This document shows positions 37,001 to 43,575 of a DNA stretch of 64,000 bases, one piece after another; position 1 is the first letter of the stretch, and each line of letters opens with the position of its first letter. The DNA is from Hyphobacterium sp. CCMP332. Lineage in GTDB: Bacteria > Bacteroidota > Bacteroidia > Cytophagales > CCMP332. The stretch covers positions 2,830,001-2,894,000 of the forward strand of contig CP058647.1 of the NCBI GenBank assembly GCA_014323545.1. Reading direction: 5' to 3'. The translations under genes and the position numbers were made by a program. A model generated the notes under the pieces. That model saw only the letters and a list, made by a program, of their open reading frames with translations. It was not told the DNA's origin and made no database searches.

Positions 37001-37694
37001 GATCCTGAAATTGAACGACCCCGTTACAGCTAATTTGTGGATTAGCACTAAAGTCCGCAGCGGGTGGCAATACATTCACCTGAACCACAATTTTATAATC
37101 TTCAACCTGTGAATATTCTCGGTCTGTACAGGCTGTTGGAATTGAGTTATTCGCTCCGACCCATTCCGAGGCAACCCGCATACGAAGCGGTACATTGGTC
37201 AGTGCAGTTGGAGGTACGGTAATATTTCCGCTGTGAATTTGTTTATTATTTGAAGAAAAGGCCAATTCAGTTGCACTAAAAGAACCGTCATTATTATAAT
37301 CAATCCAAACCCTCACATTTTCATTTTGCGTACCCGTGGGAGGGTTTCCATTGGTGGTAACAGAAATGTTATATGGAATTCCGGCTGTTAAAGTTGTAGA
37401 ATCCGTACAGGAAAAATCTTCATATGAATTGGATAAGGTGGAATTGATAAAAGATGATGTCTTGTCGAGCGTATTAATTGTAACTCGACGAATACCCATA
37501 TTGAATAATTCCGCGTTGGCTGCTGTAGGGCCTCCCGGTGTACAACTTGCCGGAATCGGGCATTGGGCATTAACTTCTAAAAATATTAGGCTAAAAAGTA
37601 CTAGGAAGATACTCGTTTTCAAGTGTAAATGGGATTTTATTTTAAAACACGTGAAAACGCATTTCACGGTTGGAATTAATACTTGTTTTCTCAT
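34002..37694 (-). CDS. Modular GEVED-PKD surface protein with T9SS type A C-terminus
   Basis: A 1230-residue protein from ATG at 37694. It alternates five GEVED modules (VWIDYNNDGSF or AWLDYNDNG start, VEDY end) with four PKD modules (WDFGDG core), beginning with a GEVED and ending with a GEVED, then a T9SS type A domain (SLYPNPAKTIIRLD to FIKN). The N-terminal signal peptide is preceded by a long basic region. A TTG at 37622 would start right at the hydrophobic part (MKTSIF) and a GTG at 37724 is also open, but the putative promoter at 37732-37739 argues against the latter. Its role is probably cell-surface binding. Confidence 0.85.
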   Translation of the reverse strand: MRKQVLIPTVKCVFTCFKIKSHLHLKTSIFLVLFSLIFLEVNAQCPIPASCTPGGPTAANAELFNMGIRRVTINTLDKTSSFINSTLSNSYEDFSCTDSTTLTAGIPYNISVTTNGNPPTGTQNENVRVWIDYNNDGSFSATELAFSSNNKQIHSGNITVPPTALTNVPLRMRVASEWVGANNSIPTACTDREYSQVEDYKIVVQVNVLPPAADFSANPQISCNGVVQFQDLSINGPSSWIWDFGDGTFSTLQNPLKTYTINDTFDVTLIASNANGSDTIVKNDFIVRTGFIPPAASCTPLTNAYCCGYGITNFQFENINNSSSDASVGYEDFTCTDFTHVIEGLSYPVSFTTNQSAAVNLKMYIDMNANGSFQDPGELIYSANNVSNPSTNVIIPAAKAPYTQALRMRIMTDAVGSTFNSCTNLTRGQAEDYTVLIDPNPFPPIANFLDNQVNACQDSIVFTDNSINAPQSWFWDFGDGDTSNLQNPVHKYTSNGTFTVKLVVTNSNGADSTSRNFTVTDGARPPVCIPNTLQTFFPLGIERVVFNTINNITSSSANFPPYEDFACDFSTTVTQGQTVNLTVESQSNFTPSDVKAWLDYNDNGIFESNEEVFNSTNAIVHTAPVTISAATSVVTGKGLRLRIASDFVNSLNGPIPCGDLEFGQTEDYTVVINAPMLPPAADFSVSSFTACTGDIDFTDISGFGPTQWFWDFGDGNTSTLQNPSHLYTSVGSFFVELKACNAFGCDSIQKTINITDLNGVKPAVCTPGTNSINNLIGIFNVTLNDLNVSTISTTGYSDFACDKFAELVDGNAYQLNVTVSTFFNQTVEAWIDYNNNGTFTSNEKVMTASGFGQLSNVVILPANAVKNKFLRLRVMSNSTSSGGAPFDPCANVPVGEIEDYGVLIRSANAAPIADFESFDPNSCNGEIAFVNQSYNNPTNFLWDFGDGNTSIDENPVHQYSNTGSYTVKLRVQNGFGVDSLVRLNYAIVSQVQGPEAANCYPMTEHSNPDFGIVGVSLAGISNTNSIVDGYENYTCSDTTHLEEGQSYPIQVITSDNVRANVRVFVDFNDDGIFQESTELFLLSNNRIQNHVGTLTVPASSVKNKLLRMRVWADEAAVPLPASFACTNPEYGQVEDYGILVKGTIGISDELGELISLYPNPAKTIIRLDLPAQLKASKISVFGQYGNEVMELVKERNQNSIEIAIENLNKGIYFLRIENKDFNKTLKFIKN

Positions 37695-37731
37695 CTGTAT
37701 GAAGCTAAGCGCTGGTAAGAGCACTTGAATT

Positions 37732-37739
37732 CAAAGTTA
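37732..37739 (-). promoter_or_regulatory. Putative -7 element (TAACTTTG) of the GEVED-PKD gene
   Basis: The minus-strand octamer TAACTTTG matches TAnnTTTG perfectly. The predicted transcription start, about seven bases downstream, is near 37725, about 31 bases before the ATG at 37694. No TTG occurs at the usual spacing upstream. Confidence 0.4.
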
Positions 37740-37835
37740 AAGATATTACATGCAATTTTAATATTATTCAATAATGAATTTACTTCACTTTTGGCTTAAT
37801 GAAAGGTCGGATTTCTAATTGAGCGGTCAATTCTA

Positions 37836-38993
37836 TTAAATAAGCGATAATGATTGTTGTAAATCATTGATAAGTGAATCTTGGTCTTCCAGGCCTATGG
37901 CCATTCTTATCATATTTTGGTCTTCAAGTGGTTTATCTTTACCCTGATATGTGACACAGGCGGGAAAAATCAGGGACTCATAACTGCCCCATGAGCAGGC
38001 CAATTTAAATTTCACGAGATGATTGCAAAACATTTCCACTTTATTGATTTCGCTTGTTTTTAGTTTTAAAGTGAATAGTCCACCGGATTTCTTTAAATAT
38101 TTTCGAGCAAGGTCATTCTGTTCATAACTATCTGAACCAGGATACAGAACTCTATCTACTTTTTCATGCCCCTCGAGAAATTTCACAATGTTTTCAGTGG
38201 TTTTTGAAATTCTTTCCATTCGAATTTCAAGGGTTCTTAAACTTCGAATCATCAACCAGGCATTCCAGGGTGACATAACACCGCCCAAAGTCATAAATTC
38301 TGTAGAGAATAATTTCTTGTATCTTTCTTCTGAGCAACAAAGTATTCCACCCAGAGCATCGCTATGGCCGCCGATGTATTTGGTGGCGGAATGTACAATC
38401 ATATCAATCCCGTAATCCTCTCCACATTGATTGAGAGGAGAGGCATAGCTGTTATCTAATATTGTTGTGATCTTTCCCGATTTTGCAATTGATGAAATGG
38501 CCTCCAGATCCTGCATATCGAAATAAAATGAATTGGGGCTTTCCAGGAAAATCAATCCGGTATTTTCTTTAACCGCCTCTGAAAAATTTTTAGGATTTCG
38601 GCCGTCTACAAAAGTACACTCAACACCATAGCCCGGAAGATAATTTTCAAATAATTGTCTGGTCCAGGTATAGGGGTTTTTTACACAAATGGCATGGTCT
38701 CCTTTTTTAAGTGTGTTCATCACAGCAGCTGCAATTGCAGCACTTCCGGAAGCAAATGCCAGGGCTTTGTCTTTGTTTTCAAGCGCGGCCATTTTATCAC
38801 ATAAAATCCTAACTGTTGGATTGACGCCCCTCGAATAGAATGGTTGCAAATGTTCTTTTTGCAAACACTGTCGCATTTCCTCAACCGTATTGAAAAAATA
38901 ATTACTGGAAGGGTGAAGTCCCGGGCTAACATTGTTAAAATCATCTGGGCCGAACTCGCCGGTTTCATTAATTATTTCTGTAAAGGATTTCAT
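37836..38993 (-). CDS. Cys/Met-metabolism PLP-dependent enzyme
   Basis: A 385-residue fold-type I PLP enzyme of the cystathionine gamma-synthase/beta-lyase family. The PLP lysine lies in SATKYIGGHSD, the phosphate-binding segment in ASGSAAIAAA, and DNSYASP is the PLP-nitrogen aspartate region. The family covers cystathionine synthases and lyases and methionine gamma-lyase; the specificity cannot be set from sequence alone. It overlaps aroB by 4 bp, so they are co-transcribed, an unusual pairing of amino-acid pathways. No terminator is obvious downstream. Confidence 0.85.
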   Translation of the reverse strand: MKSFTEIINETGEFGPDDFNNVSPGLHPSSNYFFNTVEEMRQCLQKEHLQPFYSRGVNPTVRILCDKMAALENKDKALAFASGSAAIAAAVMNTLKKGDHAICVKNPYTWTRQLFENYLPGYGVECTFVDGRNPKNFSEAVKENTGLIFLESPNSFYFDMQDLEAISSIAKSGKITTILDNSYASPLNQCGEDYGIDMIVHSATKYIGGHSDALGGILCCSEERYKKLFSTEFMTLGGVMSPWNAWLMIRSLRTLEIRMERISKTTENIVKFLEGHEKVDRVLYPGSDSYEQNDLARKYLKKSGGLFTLKLKTSEINKVEMFCNHLVKFKLACSWGSYESLIFPACVTYQGKDKPLEDQNMIRMAIGLEDQDSLINDLQQSLSLI

Positions 38994-40024
38994 GAAAGAA
39001 AGTCATTATAATTACTAATGGCCATTTTAATATCATCCATTTTAACTTCCTGATCAATTAATACTTCACCAATTTTTTTTGGGAGAACAAAGAGGTATTT
39101 ATTGGATTTGTTTTTCTTATCCTGATTAATATTTTCGAGGACGTACTTTTGACAATCTTCGCTGACAGTATTTAACTCAAAAATGACAGATATTCGATTG
39201 CAAATGCTTGCAAGTTCTTTTTCTGAAAGAAGATACATTTGATAGGCTAGAAATGATTCTATCATCATGCCTTCAGCAATAGCTTCTCCGTGAAATTTCG
39301 GATCATCATTAAATTGATATGATTCCAAAAGATGGCCGATGCTATGGCCAAAATTCAATTTTTTTCGCAGCCCATCTTCCTTGTAATCTGCACTGACTAT
39401 GCCGCTTTTGATTTTGGCAGAACGTTCAATTAAGGGCTCCCAATCTTCCCTTGTTTGTTCTGAAAAATGAAGCTGTTCCCAAAGTTCTGCATCGGCAATT
39501 ATGGCGTGTTTTAATACTTCCCCATATCCGGATCGCAATTGACGGGTTTCGAGGGTTTCAAGAAATACCGGATTTATAATGACCACTTCGGCATTGTTGA
39601 AGGCACCGATATGATTTTTATACTTGCCAAAATTTATTCCTGTTTTACCACCAATGGCGGCATCCGTCATCGCTAATAAGGTAGTAGGAACATTTACAAA
39701 GCGGATCCCTCGTTTAAAAGTGGAGGCACAAAAACCTCCGATATCGCAAATGACACCGCCCCCCAAATTAATCAACAAAGAGTCCCTGTCAAGTTTATAC
39801 TCCGTCATTTTTTCCCATATCATTTCGCAATGTGATATAGTTTTAGAAGATTCGCCGGAAGGTATTCTGATGATATTTTTTGTAAATCGATCGCTAAGCA
39901 GATGCAAACAATTTTTTTCTGTGTTTTCATCTACTAAAATTGCAGAAGCACTAAATTCACCCTTTTCAAATAAATGCTTAAGGGAGATTGAAACGCTGCT
40001 GGAAAAAATTAAATTATCATTCAT
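38990..40024 (-). CDS. aroB: 3-dehydroquinate synthase
   Basis: 344 residues, the usual AroB length. The NAD-binding GGGVICDIGGF and the PTTLLAMTDAAIGGKTGIN block are diagnostic. The zinc ligands are in GYGEVLKHA (E), NFGHSIGH (H) and FHGEAIAEG (H). It makes 3-dehydroquinate from DAHP, step two of the shikimate pathway. The last bases overlap the PLP-enzyme gene. It is divergent from the proline dehydrogenase gene, with 86 bp between starts. Confidence 0.95.
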   Translation of the reverse strand: MNDNLIFSSSVSISLKHLFEKGEFSASAILVDENTEKNCLHLLSDRFTKNIIRIPSGESSKTISHCEMIWEKMTEYKLDRDSLLINLGGGVICDIGGFCASTFKRGIRFVNVPTTLLAMTDAAIGGKTGINFGKYKNHIGAFNNAEVVIINPVFLETLETRQLRSGYGEVLKHAIIADAELWEQLHFSEQTREDWEPLIERSAKIKSGIVSADYKEDGLRKKLNFGHSIGHLLESYQFNDDPKFHGEAIAEGMMIESFLAYQMYLLSEKELASICNRISVIFELNTVSEDCQKYVLENINQDKKNKSNKYLFVLPKKIGEVLIDQEVKMDDIKMAISNYNDFLS

Positions 40025-40084
40025 GTTAGCTTATAAAAACCCTTGTTCAGGTTCTAATGTTCTAATCTGCGTACCGAAATTTAA

Positions 40085-40092
40085 TATATTTG
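40085..40092 (+). promoter_or_regulatory. Putative -7 element (TATATTTG) of the proline dehydrogenase gene
   Basis: TATATTTG matches the TAnnTTTG consensus and would start transcription about twelve bases before the ATG at 40111. It lies in the 86-bp divergent region shared with aroB. No clear -33 TTG sits at the standard spacing. Confidence 0.4.
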
Positions 40093-40110
40093 GTCTAATC
40101 ATACCTATCT

Positions 40111-41292
40111 ATGAAAGATACAAAACTTAACTTCGATAATACTTCAATCGCATTTTCCTCCAAATCAAATTGGGACTTGAGAAAAGCCAAATGGATTTTC
40201 ACTTCATTTAATTCCAATTTTTTAGTCAAAATAGGGTCTGATATCATGTTGAAAGCATTGAAAATCAAACTTCCGGTTAAAGGGATAATTAAAAATACGG
40301 TATTTGCTCAGTTTTGTGGGGGCGAGACCATCAATGATTCAATTTCAAGTGTTGAAAATCTGGCTGAATATGGAATAGGGTCTATTTTGGATTATTCTGT
40401 GGAAGGCGAAAAAAATGAAAAGGGTTTTGACAAAGGGGCAGAAGAAATAATCCGCACAATAAAAAAAGCGAAAGACCAGGAAAATATTCCATTTAGCGTA
40501 TTTAAAACCTCGGGAATTGCTTCGGTTAAGCTTTTGGAAAAAATACAGGCAGGTAAGGAATTAAATGAGAAAGAAAAGAATTCCCACATCAAATTGAAGC
40601 AAAGGTTTGAAAGAATTTGTCGATTTGCATACGACACACAGGTGCCTTTGATGATAGATGCAGAAGAGACCTGGATTCAAAAAATCGTGGATGAAATGGT
40701 GCTGGAAATGATGCGAAAATTCAATCGCGAAAAGTGCATTATTCATATCACCTACCAGATGTATCGAAAAAAGAGTCTGGAAGAATTAGTCAAACTGGAA
40801 GAAACAGCCAGAAAAGAAGGTTTCTTTGCAGGTGCAAAATTAGTTAGAGGTGCATATATGGAGAAAGAAGCCGATCGGGCAGAAGAGAAGGGTTATGAAA
40901 ACCCCATTAACCCAAGTAAGGAGCTAACGGATAAAATGTACGATGATGGCCTTCGTTTTTGTGTGAAGAAAAGAGATATTATGACTGTATGTGCGGGTAC
41001 ACATAATGAGAAAAGTTCCTTGCTTTTGGCGCAATTGATGGATGAAAATAATATTGAACACCATGATAAACGATTTTGGTTTGCTCAACTCTATGGAATG
41101 AGCGATCATATTTCATTTAATCTTGCAAATGCCGGTTATAATGTAGCAAAATACCTTCCTTACGGTCCTATAGATAAAGTAATGCCTTATCTCGTAAGAA
41201 GAGCTCAGGAGAATAAATCGGTGTCTGGTCAAAGCAGCAGGGAACTGTCCTTGATTGTAAGCGAAATTAAAAGAAGAAAACAAGCCAGCTGA
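40111..41292 (+). CDS. Proline dehydrogenase
   Basis: A 393-residue FAD-dependent TIM-barrel enzyme. Family blocks include LMIDAEETW, AKLVRGAYMEKE, AGTHNEKSS, QLYGMSDHISF and the C-terminal YLPYGPIDKVMPYLVRRAQEN. It oxidises proline to pyrroline-5-carboxylate and passes electrons to the membrane quinone pool. It is single-domain, without the P5C dehydrogenase of long PutA proteins. The predicted -7 element is just upstream, and lysS follows after 54 bp under its own promoter. Confidence 0.92.
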   Translation: MKDTKLNFDNTSIAFSSKSNWDLRKAKWIFTSFNSNFLVKIGSDIMLKALKIKLPVKGIIKNTVFAQFCGGETINDSISSVENLAEYGIGSILDYSVEGEKNEKGFDKGAEEIIRTIKKAKDQENIPFSVFKTSGIASVKLLEKIQAGKELNEKEKNSHIKLKQRFERICRFAYDTQVPLMIDAEETWIQKIVDEMVLEMMRKFNREKCIIHITYQMYRKKSLEELVKLEETARKEGFFAGAKLVRGAYMEKEADRAEEKGYENPINPSKELTDKMYDDGLRFCVKKRDIMTVCAGTHNEKSSLLLAQLMDENNIEHHDKRFWFAQLYGMSDHISFNLANAGYNVAKYLPYGPIDKVMPYLVRRAQENKSVSGQSSRELSLIVSEIKRRKQAS

Positions 41293-41323
41293 TTTCAAAG
41301 CAAGCTTTTTCGTATTAAACCAT

Positions 41324-41331
41324 TACTTTTG
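41324..41331 (+). promoter_or_regulatory. Putative -7 element (TACTTTTG) of lysS
   Basis: TACTTTTG followed by CG matches TAnnTTTG perfectly and lies 16 bp before the lysS ATG, so the mRNA would have almost no leader. No TTG is found at the standard upstream spacing. Confidence 0.45.
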
Positions 41332-41346
41332 CGCAAAATTTAATAT

Positions 41347-43074
41347 ATGCCACTCAGCGAACAGGAAATACAACGCAGGGAAGACTTGAAAGCAATGATG
41401 GAATTGGGAATAAACCCATTCCCGTCTGAATTATTTGAAGTCAATACCAATAGCCGCGAAATCCATAAAAACTATAAGGAGGGGTCCAAAGATTTTGAAT
41501 CTGTAAACCTGGCAGGTCGAATTATGAGCAAAAGGATTATGGGGAAAGCCTCATTTGCCGAAATCCAGGATTCCAAAGGTAGAATTCAAATCTATGTTAA
41601 CAGGGATGAGATTTGCCCCGGTGAAGACAAAACCCTTTATAATACCGTTTTTAAAAGACTCTTAAGTCTTGGTGATTTTATTGGAATCAAAGGCCATGTA
41701 TTTAAAACACAGGTAGGTGAAATTTCAATTCATGTTAAAGATTTAACAGTATTGTCAAAATCTCTAAAGCCATTGCCTATCGTAAAGGAAACCAAAGAAG
41801 AAGATGGCAGCATAAAAAAGCACGATGCCTTTACTGATCCCGAACAAAGATACCGTCAGAGATATGTTGACCTTGTAGTCAATCCACAGGTTAAAGAGGC
41901 TTTTTTGAAAAGAACACAGATGGTTCAGAAAATAAGAGAGTTTTTGAATGAAAAAGGCTATCTGGAGGTAGAAACGCCCATTCTGCAACCGCTTTACGGT
42001 GGTGCGGCGGCACGCCCTTTTAAAACATTTCACAATACATTGGATATGACTCTCTATTTGCGAATAGCCAATGAATTATATCTCAAAAGACTGATTGTTG
42101 GAGGCTTTGATGGCGTCTATGAATTTTCCAAGGATTTCAGAAACGAAGGTATGTCGCGTTTTCACAATCCGGAATTTACCCAGGTAGAGCTGTATGTGGC
42201 TTACAAAGACTATATCTGGATGATGGAACTCACTGAAAAAATGATTGAGCAAGTGGCCCTTGCACTTCATGGAGACACTAAAGTTCAGGTGGGAAAAAAC
42301 ACCATTGATTTTAAAACACCCTGGAAACGCTTTACAATGTTTGAGGCCATTGAAGAATATACAAAAATAGACATTTCAGCAATGGGTGAGGATGAATTGC
42401 GCAAAACCGCAAGAGCGTTGAAAGTGCCCATTGATGACAGCATGGGTAAAGGCAAGCTCATCGATGAAATTTTTGGTGAGAAAGTTGAACCACATTTAAT
42501 TCAACCGACATTTATTACAGATTATCCTATTGAAATGTCGCCTTTGGCCAAAAAGCACCGAAGCAAAGAGGGTTTGGTGGAACGATTCGAAGCTATAGCC
42601 AATGGAAAAGAGATTTGCAATGCTTTTTCTGAGTTAAACGATCCAATTGATCAGAGGCAGCGATTTGAAGAACAGCTTGAATTGGGCAAAAGGGGTGATG
42701 AGGAGGCCATGAAGTTGGATGAGGATTTCCTCAGGGCACTGGAATACGGTATGCCGCCGACAGCCGGTCTGGGCATCGGGATAGATCGTCTTGCGATGAT
42801 GATGACCAATTCAAATTCTATTCAGGACGTCTTGTTTTTCCCACAAATGAAGCCCGAAAAAGCAAAGGTAACAGCAGGTCCTGAAGCATTTAAAAAAATT
42901 GGAATCTCATCCGATTGGATTCCAGTGTTAAACAAGATTGGCATCGAATCGCCTGAAGATTTAAAGGGTATGAATCCAAATAAACTGCACAACGATGTCT
43001 GTGGGATGCGCAAAAAAATGAAACTCGATATTTCTAATCCCAGCAAAGAAGAAGTACAGAAATGGGTAGAATAA
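41347..43074 (+). CDS. lysS: Lysyl-tRNA synthetase (class II)
   Basis: A 575-residue class II synthetase: N-terminal OB-fold anticodon-binding domain (about 45-150), motif 2 [18 protein letters not shown] and motif 3 [15 protein letters not shown]. It is about 70 residues longer than E. coli LysS because of a C-terminal extension (about 505-575), seen in Bacteroidetes, which contains the [14 protein letters not shown] helical segment. It charges tRNA-Lys in the cytosol. A DUF2141 gene follows 13 bp downstream. Confidence 0.96.
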   Translation: MPLSEQEIQRREDLKAMMELGINPFPSELFEVNTNSREIHKNYKEGSKDFESVNLAGRIMSKRIMGKASFAEIQDSKGRIQIYVNRDEICPGEDKTLYNTVFKRLLSLGDFIGIKGHVFKTQVGEISIHVKDLTVLSKSLKPLPIVKETKEEDGSIKKHDAFTDPEQRYRQRYVDLVVNPQVKEAFLKRTQMVQKIREFLNEKGYLEVETPILQPLYGGAAARPFKTFHNTLDMTLYLRIANELYLKRLIVGGFDGVYEFSKDFRNEGMSRFHNPEFTQVELYVAYKDYIWMMELTEKMIEQVALALHGDTKVQVGKNTIDFKTPWKRFTMFEAIEEYTKIDISAMGEDELRKTARALKVPIDDSMGKGKLIDEIFGEKVEPHLIQPTFITDYPIEMSPLAKKHRSKEGLVERFEAIANGKEICNAFSELNDPIDQRQRFEEQLELGKRGDEEAMKLDEDFLRALEYGMPPTAGLGIGIDRLAMMMTNSNSIQDVLFFPQMKPEKAKVTAGPEAFKKIGISSDWIPVLNKIGIESPEDLKGMNPNKLHNDVCGMRKKMKLDISNPSKEEVQKWVE

Positions 43075-43087
43075 TTTTCTTAAAATA

Positions 43088-43516
43088 ATGTTCCTTAAAT
43101 GCCTTTTCTGTACATTGTTTTGCTCTTTCATTTTTTTAAATGGTATAGCACAGGATTGTCAATTAAAAGTAAAAGTCACCGGCATTAAAAAAATTGAAGG
43201 AGATCTAATCATTGCTGTTTTCGACAACGAGAATGACTATTTAGAAAAACCGGTAAAAGCCATCACAATCAAGGTTCAAAATGGTGTTAACGAGGCTTGT
43301 TTTAACGCGCTTCCTTCGGGTATATATGCGATTTCTGTTATTCACGATCTCGATAAAAACGGCAAACTAAATACAAGACTCTATGGCCCTCCGGCGGAAC
43401 CATATGGTTTTTATAATAATGTAAAAGGAACTTTTGGACCTCCGGCTTTTGAGAATACTTCTTTTCAATTAAAAAAAGACGAAAGCAAAAGCGCTACAAT
43501 ACATCTCTTTGATTAA
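43088..43516 (+). CDS. DUF2141 secreted protein
   Basis: 142 residues: signal peptide (1-21, NGIAQ) and one DUF2141 domain, with the typical GDLIIAVFDNENDYLE strand, the LPSGIYAISVIHDLDKNGKLNT stretch, GPPAEPYGF and GTFGPPAFE. Function is unknown; periplasmic or surface location is inferred. It is 13 bp after lysS and may ride on its transcript. The stem-loop at 43534-43558 ends both this gene and the convergent protease gene. Confidence 0.9.
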   Translation: MFLKCLFCTLFCSFIFLNGIAQDCQLKVKVTGIKKIEGDLIIAVFDNENDYLEKPVKAITIKVQNGVNEACFNALPSGIYAISVIHDLDKNGKLNTRLYGPPAEPYGFYNNVKGTFGPPAFENTSFQLKKDESKSATIHLFD

Positions 43517-43533
43517 TTTTATTGCATAAAAAA

Positions 43534-43558
43534 ACCCGTCAATGAGACATTGACGGGT
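43534..43558. terminator. Bidirectional terminator between DUF2141 and metalloprotease 1
   Basis: An 11-bp perfect stem (ACCCGTCAATG / CATTGACGGGT) with a three-base loop. Seven A precede it on the plus strand, giving U7 for transcription from the right. It is strongest for the minus-strand protease gene and less so for the DUF2141 side. Confidence 0.9.
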
Positions 43559-43575
43559 CATTTATATTATTCTAA

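Noticed and set aside
29065-37694. Repeated modules as possible CRISPR or tandem DNA repeats
   Set aside because: The repetition is at protein-domain level, with spacing of hundreds of bases and diverged DNA; no short direct repeats with spacers exist.
37336-37728. A 130-residue plus-strand frame opposite the GEVED-PKD gene
   Set aside because: It overlaps the 5' end of a strongly supported gene and has no domain or signal of its own.
39624-40130. A 168-residue plus-strand frame over aroB
   Set aside because: It is antisense to the well-supported aroB gene and shows no family motif; the start region runs into the proline dehydrogenase 5' end.
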